Assembly (NCBI GenBank): GCA_963674835.2
Contig: CAXXKC010000001.1
Span: 558,001-622,000, forward strand
DNA length: 64,000 nt
Reading direction: 5' to 3'
DNA from: G963674835 sp963674835
Lineage (GTDB): Bacteria; Planctomycetota; Planctomycetia; Pirellulales; Thermoguttaceae
The notes under the pieces were generated by a model that was given only the letters and a program-made list of their open reading frames with translations, searched no databases and was not told where the DNA came from. Shown in pieces: positions 8,471 to 15,708 of this stretch. The position numbers were made by a program, and so were the translations under genes. How positions within the stretch are numbered: the stretch's first letter is position 1; each line of letters begins with the position of its first letter.

Positions 8471-8890
8471 TTAGTGGCTGGCGGGCTTGCCTGTGTCGGT
8501 CTGGGATGCAGGCATCATCGACGGGGTGGCTGGGTCGTCGAGAATTGGCTTGGCGGTGTAACCGGCGTCGGCGACGGCCGATTGGATCTTCTTACGCGTC
8601 GCGTCGGTCGGGTCTGCTACGACGACCGCCCGTTTTTCGGCCAGGGACACTTTGACCATTTGCACGCCAGGGATGTTCTTCAAGGTGGTGGTGAGCGTGT
8701 TGACGCAACCCTGACAGCTCATCCCCTCAATGGCATATTCCTGAATAGCCGGACTGGTTGCTGCGATGGACTGCGAGGAAGTCTGGTCGCTTCCGGGCTC
8801 GCCGACGGCGGAGGCGAGAAAACGACCCACGAATCCGCCAATGACGAAAGCGGCGACAGCGATGACCGCGTATTTGATTACTTCTGCCAT
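8471..8890 (-). CDS. Membrane-anchored heavy-metal-associated (HMA) domain protein
   Basis: A 139-residue protein with an N-terminal membrane helix (IKYAVIAVAAFVIGGFVG), a short spacer and an HMA domain with the metal-binding motif GMSCQGC, ending in a Pro/Ser tail. The fold is that of MerP/CopZ-type carriers that bind soft metals through two cysteines. It was probably exported and tethered. ATG 8890 has GAGGAG upstream. It faces the ars island divergently across about 330 bp and is followed by the thioredoxin genes, so a metal-detoxification unit is a reasonable inference. The metal cannot be told from sequence. Confidence 0.85.
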   Translation of the reverse strand: MAEVIKYAVIAVAAFVIGGFVGRFLASAVGEPGSDQTSSQSIAATSPAIQEYAIEGMSCQGCVNTLTTTLKNIPGVQMVKVSLAEKRAVVVADPTDATRKKIQSAVADAGYTAKPILDDPATPSMMPASQTDTGKPASH

Positions 8891-9224
8891 GATGTTCTCC
8901 TCTGGAATGGTGTGTTGCCGGCAGAATGGACCAGTGCGCCGGTTTCTGTCAGGGGTTAAGGTTCCGTTTGGGTTTGTGCGTCGGGAATCGCAGCGAACTT
9001 GTCGAACCAAGTTCTTTGGGAAGGCCAGGAGTGTCGGCGGCAACATATCGGGCGAAGTTTCAACGGAGCCCCGTGGCTACCAAGCCCCACAAGTAAACGT
9101 TATGCAGGTGCGGGCGCGAGGCAAGCCGGCGAAATGGAAGGCGCAAACTTGACGATGCCCGGAAACGGAAGTACAACCGAGACGACGATTGAAACGGAAG
9201 GTTACTCCAACGGCGGAAGCGGAC
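8891..9224. other. Divergent intergenic region between HMA gene and first arsR
   Basis: It should hold promoters for both directions, but I see no convincing -35/-10 pair or operator. No gene is supported here. Confidence 0.35.
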
Positions 9225-9638
9225 ATGCGGAGATTCTCAGCGATTGCCAGCGCCTTGGCGGACACGAACCGGGCGCGGATGCTCATGGCACTCCGAGGTG
9301 GGGAGCTTTGCCTTTGCGAGATCGTTGCGCTGGTTGCTCTGGCACCTTCAACGACCTCGAAGCACATGTCGATCCTGCGGCAGGCGCATCTGGTGGAAGG
9401 GCGTAAGCAGGGTCGATGGATGTATTACCGGCTGGCTGATGATGGGGCGCCGACGGTTGTGCAACAGGCGTTGGAATGGTTGCAGGATTCGCTGACGGGG
9501 GATGCGAGGATCGCCCGGGATGTGAAACGCCTGAAAGAGATTGTGCGGGTGAATCGGCCGACTGGCAATGAGCAGGGCTGTATCAAGGGAGCTCGCGCAA
9601 GATTGCCAAAGACAGCATGCACGCGCCGTCGTCGGTAG
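9225..9638 (+). CDS. arsR: ArsR/SmtB-family metalloregulator (first of two)
   Basis: About 137 residues with the winged-helix ArsR fold. The recognition region is STTSKHMSILRQAHLV and the wing GRWMYYRL. A Cys pair in ELCLCEIV, just before the recognition helix, resembles the arsenite-sensing ELCVCDL site of classical ArsR. The C-terminal 40 residues are basic and beyond the normal family length. The start is unsure: ATG 9225 (weak GGAAG upstream) or TTG 9189 in the same frame. It opens the plus-strand arsenic island and probably represses its own or the neighbouring metal genes. Confidence 0.8.
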   Translation: MRRFSAIASALADTNRARMLMALRGGELCLCEIVALVALAPSTTSKHMSILRQAHLVEGRKQGRWMYYRLADDGAPTVVQQALEWLQDSLTGDARIARDVKRLKEIVRVNRPTGNEQGCIKGARARLPKTACTRRRR

Positions 9639-9707
9639 TAGGCGAACGAGGCGGACGCTCGTTGCACTTCTTGTCTTTCCCGAAAGAGGGGTTTGAGCTG
9701 AGAGTCT

Positions 9708-9725
9708 ATTTGGCTAAACTGCCAA
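9708..9725. promoter_or_regulatory. ArsR operator copy 1, upstream of second arsR
   Basis: ATTTGG-N7-GCCAA; the full palindrome ATTTGGC-taaact-GCCAAAT spans 9708-9727. The same half-sites with the same 7-base spacing recur upstream of acr3. It sits 51 bp before the proposed GTG start of the second arsR. Confidence 0.6.
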
Positions 9726-9778
9726 ATAGTGAATCGCCGATATGGTGCACGTGGGCGGAAGACCGTGAGGAGTGGTTG

Positions 9779-10108
9779 GTGGACGCAACAACGCGGGCGA
9801 GCTACGAGGCGCGGGTTCGCGTGGTCAAAGCGATGGCACATCCTACGCGGATGTTCATTGTGGATGAGCTGTCGCGCGCGGGCGAGCATTGCGTTTGCGA
9901 GTTGACCGAGATGGTCGGGGCCGACATGTCGACCGTGTCGAAACATCTGACGGTTCTCAAGAGCGCCGGGCTCATCACGGATGAGAAACGCGGGAACCAA
10001 GTGTATTACCGGCTGCTGGTGCCGTGCATCGTCGATTTCTTTCGCTGCGTCGAGTCGGTGTTGGAATGCGACACCGAGGGAAAGGCGCCGTGTACGGCGT
10101 GCAAGTAG
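9779..10108 (+). CDS. arsR: ArsR-family arsenite-responsive repressor (second)
   Basis: A 109-residue winged-helix repressor. The As(III) motif is HCVCELTEMV; the recognition helix is in MSTVSKHLTVLKSAG and the wing in GNQVYYRL, with three more Cys at the C-terminus (CDTEGKAPCTACK). I chose GTG 9779 because GAGGAG lies six bases upstream and the resulting N-terminus (YEARVRVVKAMAHPTR) matches the family start. The frame is open to ATG 9617, but that extension overlaps the previous gene and contains the palindromic operator. The operator copies before this gene and before acr3 suggest it autoregulates and controls arsenite export. Confidence 0.88.
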   Translation: MDATTRASYEARVRVVKAMAHPTRMFIVDELSRAGEHCVCELTEMVGADMSTVSKHLTVLKSAGLITDEKRGNQVYYRLLVPCIVDFFRCVESVLECDTEGKAPCTACK

Positions 10109-10148
10109 GAGTCTAGGACGGCACCAGCCGTCTTGTTTTGTCCGGAAT

Positions 10149-10166
10149 ATTTGGTCATTTCGCCAA
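10149..10166. promoter_or_regulatory. ArsR operator copy 2, upstream of acr3
   Basis: ATTTGG-tcatttc-GCCAA, the same half-sites and 7-base spacing as at 9708-9725. It ends 15 bp before the acr3 start. Inverted AATATTT/AAATATT arms (10146-10152 and 10173-10179) flank it. Confidence 0.55.
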
Positions 10167-10180
10167 GGGGCTAAATATTG

Positions 10181-11335
10181 ATGCGAGACGGCATTGCCAA
10201 GCGGCTTTCGTTTCTGGATCGGTACCTGACGCTGTGGATCTTCCTGGCGATGGCAGCGGGCGTGGCCTTGGGGCGCTTGGCGCCTGGGGCGGCCTCGCTG
10301 TTGGATCGGCTGAGGGTCGGCGAGACGACGAGTCTTCCGATTGCGCTGGGGCTGATCCTCATGATGTACCCGCCGCTGGCCAAGGTGCGTTATGAAGAGC
10401 TGGGCGATGTGTTTCGCGACGGGAAGGTGCTGGGGTTGTCGCTGGTGCTGAACTGGCTGATCGGGCCGGTGCTAATGTTCGGGCTAGCGGTGCTCTTTCT
10501 GCGCGGGGCGCCTGACTACATGGTGGGGCTGATTCTCATCGGCCTAGCCCGGTGCATCGCCATGGTGATCGTTTGGAACGACCTAGCTCGCGGGGACACG
10601 GAATACGCCGCGGGGTTGGTGGCGATGAATAGCGTGTTCCAGGTGTTCTTCTACAGCTTGTACGCGTGGCTGTTTCTGAAGCTTCTCTTGCCGGTATTCA
10701 CCGGGGGGAGCATGGATGAACGGACCTTGGCGTTGTTGGCGGAGAGGGCGAGCATCGGCAACATCGCCTGGAGCGTGTTCATCTATTTGGGTATCCCGTT
10801 TCTGGCGGGGATGTTCACGCGGCTGGTGCTGGTGCGGTGGCGGGGCCGGGCATGGTACGAGGAGAAGTTCATTCCACGGATCAGTCCGGTGACGCTGATC
10901 GCGCTGTTGTTTACGATCATCGTGATGTTCAGCCTGCAGGGCGAGAAGATCGTGAGCAAGCCGCTGGACGTGGTGATGGTCGCGATTCCGCTTCTGATAT
11001 ACTTCGTGGTGATGTTTCTGACGAGCTTCGTCGTGGGTTGGAAGCTGGGAGCGGGCTACGAGAAGACGGCGACGCTCTCGTTCACGGCGGCGAGCAACAA
11101 TTTCGAGCTGGCGATCGCCGTGGCGGTGGCCGTGTTCGGCATCCATCACGGGGCGGCGTTTGCGGCGGTGATCGGGCCGTTGGTGGAGGTTCCGGTGCTG
11201 ATCGGGTTGGTGAACGTGTCGCTGTACCTGCGGCGGCGACTGTTTGGAGAGGGTGACGGGAACGAGATGGGCGCGTCGGCATTGGCGGGAGCGGGCGCGT
11301 GTTGTGGAGAGAATGAGCCTGTGGAGCGGTTGTGA
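10181..11335 (+). CDS. acr3: Acr3-family arsenite efflux permease
   Basis: A 384-residue integral membrane protein with about ten helices, the normal size for Acr3. The conserved Cys needed for arsenite transport is in LARCIAMVIVWN, and the C-terminal family motif is TAASNNFELAIAVA. It expels As(III) across the inner membrane using the proton motive force. ATG 10181 follows an alternative TTG at 10178; the ribosome site is poor, perhaps because the operator lies just upstream. It follows the second arsR by 72 bp and is likely derepressed by arsenite. Confidence 0.95.
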   Translation: MRDGIAKRLSFLDRYLTLWIFLAMAAGVALGRLAPGAASLLDRLRVGETTSLPIALGLILMMYPPLAKVRYEELGDVFRDGKVLGLSLVLNWLIGPVLMFGLAVLFLRGAPDYMVGLILIGLARCIAMVIVWNDLARGDTEYAAGLVAMNSVFQVFFYSLYAWLFLKLLLPVFTGGSMDERTLALLAERASIGNIAWSVFIYLGIPFLAGMFTRLVLVRWRGRAWYEEKFIPRISPVTLIALLFTIIVMFSLQGEKIVSKPLDVVMVAIPLLIYFVVMFLTSFVVGWKLGAGYEKTATLSFTAASNNFELAIAVAVAVFGIHHGAAFAAVIGPLVEVPVLIGLVNVSLYLRRRLFGEGDGNEMGASALAGAGACCGENEPVERL

Positions 11336-11457
11336 TGGGTGTTTGGTGAGGGGCACAGCCGAGGGCGGTTGTGCTACAGGGGGTGGGTGTGGTACAGGGT
11401 TGGAGGCGAGGTTGTTTCACCGGGAACCGTATGGGACATGCAGCGAGGATCAATACG

Positions 11458-12225
11458 ATGGGGCGAAAGATTGCGGTGTTGGGATGGATGAGTGTGGGGT
11501 TGGTGTTGGTGGCGGGAGTTGTCGTCGGCGGTGAGCAGAAAGCCGACAAGTCGCCGGCGCCGTATGCGGCGAAGATGAACAAGAAGTTTACGGATCCGCA
11601 CGCGGATATTCAGGCGTTCGTGAAGCGGTTCGAGAATGAGAATCGCGATATCTTCGCCAAACGTCATGAGATTACGCGCGTGGTCGGCCTGAAACGCGGG
11701 GAGGCGGTGGCCGACATCGGCGCGGGGACGGGACTGTTTTCGCAACTGTTCGCGGAGGAAGTAGGGACGAAGGGCGTGGTGTATGCCGTGGATATCGGGC
11801 CGGCCTTTGTAAAGTACATCGGCGAGCAGGCGAAGAAGCTCGGTCACGAGGGAATCGTCAAGCCGGTGCTGAATACGCCGGATTCGGTCGGTTTGCCTGC
11901 GGGGTCGATCGACGTGGCTTTTCTGTGCGATACGTACCATCACTTCGAGGACCCGGGGGCGATGCTGGCGTCGATCCATCGCGCGTTACGGCCTGGGGGA
12001 CGGTTAGTCATTATCGACTTCGACCTGGGCAAAGGGAACAATGAGTACGTGAAGCAGAGGGCGCGCGCGGCGAAGGAGGTGTACTTCCGGGAGATCGCGT
12101 CGGCGGGTTTCGAGCGGATCGACAGGAAGGACGCGCCCAGGATCAAGGATAACTTCTACGCAGAGTTTCGGCGGATCGAGCGAAAACGGTCGACCGGCGG
12201 AGGCGGAGCGGGCGCATCGAAGTAA
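11458..12225 (+). CDS. Class I SAM-dependent methyltransferase with an N-terminal signal sequence
   Basis: A 255-residue protein. Residues 1-25 (VLGWMSVGLVLVAGVVVGG) look like a signal peptide or anchor. The rest is a Rossmann methyltransferase with the SAM motif VADIGAGTGLFSQL, the acidic motif VYAVDIG and LRPGGRLVIIDF. Its place after acr3 suggests an arsenic role, but the cysteines typical of ArsM are absent, so it is not a standard arsenite methyltransferase. Export of a SAM enzyme is odd because SAM is cytoplasmic; the hydrophobic N-terminus might be an uncleaved anchor. ATG 11458 has GCGAGGA upstream; ATG 11431 is an alternative. Confidence 0.75.
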   Translation: MGRKIAVLGWMSVGLVLVAGVVVGGEQKADKSPAPYAAKMNKKFTDPHADIQAFVKRFENENRDIFAKRHEITRVVGLKRGEAVADIGAGTGLFSQLFAEEVGTKGVVYAVDIGPAFVKYIGEQAKKLGHEGIVKPVLNTPDSVGLPAGSIDVAFLCDTYHHFEDPGAMLASIHRALRPGGRLVIIDFDLGKGNNEYVKQRARAAKEVYFREIASAGFERIDRKDAPRIKDNFYAEFRRIERKRSTGGGGAGASK

Positions 12226-12247
12226 CGAGGATTGGAAAGGAGTCGGT

Positions 12248-12694
12248 ATGCCGGAGTACCTGGAAACGACGATCGGCAAGTTCATCTTCCGCGTGGCTGC
12301 GGGCCGGCGGTACAGCCAATTGGGCATTTGGGTGCAGACGTGCGAAGACGGCTGCGTGCGACTCGGCCTGAGCGATTACGTGCAGCAGCGCAGCGGCGAC
12401 ATGGCGTTCGTGCATCTGAAACCGGTTGGGACGCGGCTGTCGGCGGGGGACGAATTTGCCGAGGTGGAGACAATCAAGGCGACGGTGAGCCTGCCGGTGC
12501 CTGTGAGCGGCGAGATCGTCGAGGTGAACGGGGAACTGGAGGCGCTGCCGGAGTTGGTCAACGAAGATCCGTATGGGAAGGGCTGGCTGGTGTGCGTGCG
12601 GATGGCGGATGGCGAGCCGGGGGATCTTCTGGAGCCGCAGGCGTACTTGTCGGTGATGCGGGGAGACGCCGAGGAGGAGCTGAAGTCATCATGA
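12248..12694 (+). CDS. gcvH: GcvH-like lipoyl carrier protein in the ars island
   Basis: A 148-residue H-protein fold. The lipoylation site is Lys77 in EVETIKATVSL, with the following PVSGEIVEVN typical of glycine cleavage H protein. No GcvP or GcvT genes are nearby. Instead it is followed, with a 4-bp ATGA overlap, by OsmC and then by a CxxC mini-thioredoxin, so the lipoyl dithiol may serve a redox or arsenical-binding role; this is inference. Lipoate is a dithiol that binds As(III). A GGAG ribosome site precedes ATG 12248. A divergent N-terminus distinguishes it from housekeeping GcvH. Confidence 0.85.
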   Translation: MPEYLETTIGKFIFRVAAGRRYSQLGIWVQTCEDGCVRLGLSDYVQQRSGDMAFVHLKPVGTRLSAGDEFAEVETIKATVSLPVPVSGEIVEVNGELEALPELVNEDPYGKGWLVCVRMADGEPGDLLEPQAYLSVMRGDAEEELKSS

Positions 12695-13143
12695 GCCAAA
12701 CGGCAATCTACCATACGACCGTGCATTGGGAGGGAGAGCACTGGGGCCGCCTGGAGATGGGCAACGGCCCGGAGTGCGTGTTTTCCGCACCGCCGGATGC
12801 GCACGGGCACGAGGGCGTGTTTACGCCGGAGGACGCGTTCGTCGCAGCGGCGAACACGTGCGTAATGATGATGTTTCTGTGGGCGACCGAGCGGCTGAAG
12901 CTGAAGCTGCTGTCGTACGAGTGCCGCACGGAGGGGACGAAGCTGATTGAGCTGGACCGCACGGAGCAGTTTACGCGGCTGGAGTTTCGCCCGGTGATTC
13001 GGGTGGCGGCCGAGGGAGAGGATCGGGCGGTCATCGAATCGCGCGTGCTGCGGGCGCTGCGATCGGCGCAGAAGTACAGCCTGGTGGTTAACTCGGTGAA
13101 GTCGGAAATCGTCGTGGATCCTGTGATTACTATTGAGGAGTGA
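12691..13143 (+). CDS. OsmC-family thiol peroxidase-like protein
   Basis: A 150-residue protein of the OsmC/Ohr fold. A conserved Cys in AAANTCVMMMF on the central helix and a second Cys in SYECRTEG fit the two-Cys arrangement used to reduce organic hydroperoxides. Ohr/OsmC enzymes are reduced by lipoyl proteins, so the translational overlap (ATGA) with the GcvH-like gene is meaningful: the neighbour may be its reductant. That pairing is inferred from established Ohr-lipoamide chemistry plus adjacency. Cytoplasmic, no signal sequence. Confidence 0.85.
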   Translation: MSQTAIYHTTVHWEGEHWGRLEMGNGPECVFSAPPDAHGHEGVFTPEDAFVAAANTCVMMMFLWATERLKLKLLSYECRTEGTKLIELDRTEQFTRLEFRPVIRVAAEGEDRAVIESRVLRALRSAQKYSLVVNSVKSEIVVDPVITIEE

Positions 13144-13150
13144 CCAGCGG

Positions 13151-13396
13151 ATGATTATTCAAGTATTGGGAACGGGGTGCAGCAAGTGTAAGAAGCTGTA
13201 CGAGACGGTCGAGCTGGCGGTGCAGGAGACGGGCGCCGAGGCACTGGTGGAGAAGGTGGAAGACATTCAGCAGATCATGTCGTACGATATCCTGATGACG
13301 CCGGGATTGGTGATCGACGGTTACGTGAAGGTGGCGGGGCGCGTGCCCAGCCTGGACGAAGTGAAAGGCCTAATTCTCGCCGCGAACGGCGGCTGA
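13151..13396 (+). CDS. Small thioredoxin-like redox disulfide protein
   Basis: An 81-residue minimal thioredoxin/glutaredoxin fold of the MTH895/TM0996 type. It starts MIIQVLGTGCSKCKKL, with CxxC (GCSKC) at the end of the first strand and the cis-Pro loop MTPGLVIDG. It starts 7 bp after the osmC stop, so it is almost certainly cotranscribed. Members of this family occur beside ArsP/permease and ArsG genes. It likely passes electrons to a partner in this cluster. Confidence 0.85.
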   Translation: MIIQVLGTGCSKCKKLYETVELAVQETGAEALVEKVEDIQQIMSYDILMTPGLVIDGYVKVAGRVPSLDEVKGLILAANGG

Positions 13397-13425
13397 GGCG
13401 GCGACGGCGAGCCGGGAAGTGAGCT

Positions 13426-13857
13426 ATGAGTTCAGGAAGCGAGAAACGAGTGCTGGTGATTCCGTGCAGCGGGATCGGCAAGGTGCAAGGGCTGATCAGC
13501 CGCGAGGCGGCGTTGGAAGTGGTCGATTCGCTCTTGCCGGGGAAGGCCGACACGCTGTGTTTGGCGCTGTTGGTCGACGGCGACGAGCAGACGCGGGAGA
13601 GGATTCGGCGGCAGCCGTGCATTACGGTCGACGGTTGTCCGAAACTGTGCGCGAAGAAGAACGTCGAGCTGTCGGGCGGGGAAGTCGCCGCGGGGGTTCG
13701 CGTGTTCGATACGCTGAAACGGCATCGCGGAGCCCAGTTTGGATCGGCGACGGTGCTGAGCGCCGAAGGGTGGTCGGCGGCGGAAGAGATTGCCGCAGAG
13801 ATCGCCGAAGGGGCGCGACAAGCGATAGATGAGTTGGGGAGAAGCGACGATGAGTGA
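13426..13857 (+). CDS. DGC-domain putative zinc-binding protein
   Basis: A 143-residue protein with the DGC domain: VLVIPCSGIGK near the N-terminus, ITVDGCPKLCAKK in the middle. The four or so conserved Cys are thought to bind zinc or another thiophilic metal; biochemical function is not established. The C-terminal third is a helical extension. It overlaps the next gene, a second DGC protein, by 8 bp. Its position between a CxxC protein and ArsF-like genes suggests a role in organoarsenical handling, perhaps the position of ArsE, which I cannot confirm from sequence alone. Confidence 0.75.
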   Translation: MSSGSEKRVLVIPCSGIGKVQGLISREAALEVVDSLLPGKADTLCLALLVDGDEQTRERIRRQPCITVDGCPKLCAKKNVELSGGEVAAGVRVFDTLKRHRGAQFGSATVLSAEGWSAAEEIAAEIAEGARQAIDELGRSDDE

Positions 13858-14560
13858 ACCGGTGAAGGTCGGGATTATTGCGTGCAGCGGCGAGGAAATT
13901 GCGGTGGGGACGGTTTCGCGGCTGGCGACACGACGCGTGTTGGAGCTGCTGAGGCCGCAGTCGACGGTCACATTGTGTTTGCCGCTGTTTCTGACAGGCG
14001 AGGAGCAGGAGCGGCGATTCGCGCGAGAACACCCCACGATCACGGTCGACGGCTGTGAGAAGCTGTGCGCGAAGCGGGGCACGGAGCGGCATAGCGGCCG
14101 CGTGGCGGCGTCGCTGGTGGTGAGCGAGATTCTTGGCGATCGGGCCGCAGGATGCCACCGGTCGGCAAGGGATTTTGACAAGTCGGACGAGGAGGCCGTG
14201 TGGCTGGTGGCGGACCGGATCGCGGCCGAGGTGGATGCGCTGGCTTCGTGCGCGGCCGAATGCCCAGCGAGCGAAGATTCGAAGGCGGCTTCGTGCGGAT
14301 GCTCTTGCGGAAGTCGGCCGCAAGAAGGGAACCTGATGGTCGGCAACAGGGAGGTCGTGGTGAACGGCCTGCCGTTGATTTTCGACTGGTTGCACCGACA
14401 CGGTTTGGAGCCGGGGGAGAGTTCTACGGATGCGCTTCTGGAAAAGGTGCGCATCTATCACGCGATCGAGGCGGGCGAAGAGGCCCAATATCGCGAGGCA
14501 CTGACGGCGGCGTACGAGGCGTTCTGCGGGCGGCAGGGCGGGATGCCGGGGCAGCCGTAG
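13850..14560 (+). CDS. DGC-domain protein with a Cys-rich linker and helical C-terminal domain
   Basis: A 236-residue paralogue of the preceding protein. The DGC domain covers about residues 1-130 (IIACSGEEIAVG and ITVDGCEKLCAKR). A linker with CGCSCGS follows, then a C-terminal domain of about 70 residues (from VVVNGLPLIFDWL) that I do not recognise. The extra domain looks helical and acidic. The start is ATG 13850, overlapping the previous stop. The two tandem copies suggest a heteromeric complex. The Cys-rich linker could hold metal. Confidence 0.7.
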   Translation: MSEPVKVGIIACSGEEIAVGTVSRLATRRVLELLRPQSTVTLCLPLFLTGEEQERRFAREHPTITVDGCEKLCAKRGTERHSGRVAASLVVSEILGDRAAGCHRSARDFDKSDEEAVWLVADRIAAEVDALASCAAECPASEDSKAASCGCSCGSRPQEGNLMVGNREVVVNGLPLIFDWLHRHGLEPGESSTDALLEKVRIYHAIEAGEEAQYREALTAAYEAFCGRQGGMPGQP

Positions 14561-14607
14561 GCGGTTGGAAGGATGGTCGGGCATCGGGTCGATCGGGAGC
14601 CCAGGCA

Positions 14608-15159
14608 ATGACAATCAAGGAAGCGACGGCGAACTCGCTGTTGATGTTCGTGGCGGCGACGTGCGTGGTGTTGATCGTGAGGGCCGTATCGCCGGGTCCG
14701 CAGCCGCAGGGCAGCGAAGGAGCGCCGGCGGCAGCCGCGCCGCGTGACGGCGTGACCGTGTATTACATGCACAGCAACACGCGATGCCCGACGTGCCGCA
14801 CGATCGAGGAATATGCGCACGAGGCCGTGGAGAGCGGCTTTGGCGACGAATTGAAGCGTGGGACGGTCCGGTGGGAGGTGGTGAACTACGAAACACCGGG
14901 CAACGAGCATTATGCCAAGGAGTACGACGTGGTGGCTCCCACGGTCGTGCTGGTGAAGATGGCCAACGGGAAGCAAGTTGCGTGGAAAGGACTACCGGAG
15001 GTATGGGAGCATGTCGGAGATAAGGCAGCCTTCGTGGAGTTCGTTCAGAAGAACCTGCGGGCCCTGTTGGACGGGGACGAAACGACGACGGTGGAAGCGG
15101 AGGCGGCCGTGCCATTGCCTGAGGCGCCGGCTGAAGACCCGCTTCCGATTCCGAAGTGA
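14608..15159 (+). CDS. arsF: ArsF-family protein (nitroaromatic-arsenical reductase subunit type), first copy
   Basis: A 183-residue protein with an N-terminal membrane segment (LLMFVAATCVVLIVRAV), an Ala/Pro linker, and a thioredoxin-like domain with YYMHSNTRCPTCRTIEEY; the CPTC motif and its context match the ArsF family described with ArsE and ArsG in reduction and export of aromatic arsenicals. A Pro-rich tail follows. It should face the periplasm. GGGAG lies before ATG 14608. It is followed 24 bp later by a paralogue and then by arsG. Confidence 0.8.
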   Translation: MTIKEATANSLLMFVAATCVVLIVRAVSPGPQPQGSEGAPAAAAPRDGVTVYYMHSNTRCPTCRTIEEYAHEAVESGFGDELKRGTVRWEVVNYETPGNEHYAKEYDVVAPTVVLVKMANGKQVAWKGLPEVWEHVGDKAAFVEFVQKNLRALLDGDETTTVEAEAAVPLPEAPAEDPLPIPK

Positions 15160-15183
15160 TCTGTTTAGATAAGGAGCGTTGCG

Positions 15184-15672
15184 ATGAAGTCGCGTGCGAT
15201 CTGGCTGTCGGTTCTGGGTGGCGTGGCCGGTGCGGTGGCTGTGGCCCTGGCAGTGACGTGGGATGGGGCGCGGGCGGTTGCGGCAGAGAAGGCCACCGCG
15301 GAGAAGGCGGCGACGCCTGCGCACCAGGTGGTCGTGTGTTATTTTCATCGTACGGTGCGGTGTCCGACGTGCAAGAAGATCGGGGGCTATGTGGAAGAGG
15401 CGGTCAAGAAGGGTTTTGCGGCGGAGTTGAAAGCGGGAACCGTTCGCATGACGACGGTGGATTTTCAGGACGCGAAGAATCGGGAATACACCGAGGCTTA
15501 CAAGATTACGGGGCCGACGCTGGTGCTAATGGACGTTCGGGACGGCAAGGTGAAGACGTGGAAGCCGGCGCCGAAGGTGTGGAGCCTGGTGGGAGACGAA
15601 GAGGCGTTCATGAAGTACGTTCAAGGGGAAGTACGAAGCTATCTGGACGCCGAGAAGACCGCCGCCCGATGA
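15184..15672 (+). CDS. arsF: ArsF-family protein, second copy
   Basis: A 162-residue protein with a signal or anchor sequence (SVLGGVAGAVAVALAVTW) and the same thioredoxin-like domain, here FHRTVRCPTCKKIGGY. It is clearly a tandem duplicate of the upstream gene but lacks its C-terminal Pro-rich tail. AAGGAG precedes ATG 15184. Two ArsF-type proteins beside ArsG may form a heterodimer or have different substrates. Confidence 0.8.
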   Translation: MKSRAIWLSVLGGVAGAVAVALAVTWDGARAVAAEKATAEKAATPAHQVVVCYFHRTVRCPTCKKIGGYVEEAVKKGFAAELKAGTVRMTTVDFQDAKNREYTEAYKITGPTLVLMDVRDGKVKTWKPAPKVWSLVGDEEAFMKYVQGEVRSYLDAEKTAAR

Positions 15673-15708
15673 GATGAGCGGTTCGCAGGGCAACGAGGAG
15701 GCACTGCC

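Noticed and set aside
11458..12225. Calling the ars-island methyltransferase ArsM
   Set aside because: The conserved ArsM cysteines are missing and there is an export-like N-terminus, so only a general methyltransferase call is safe.
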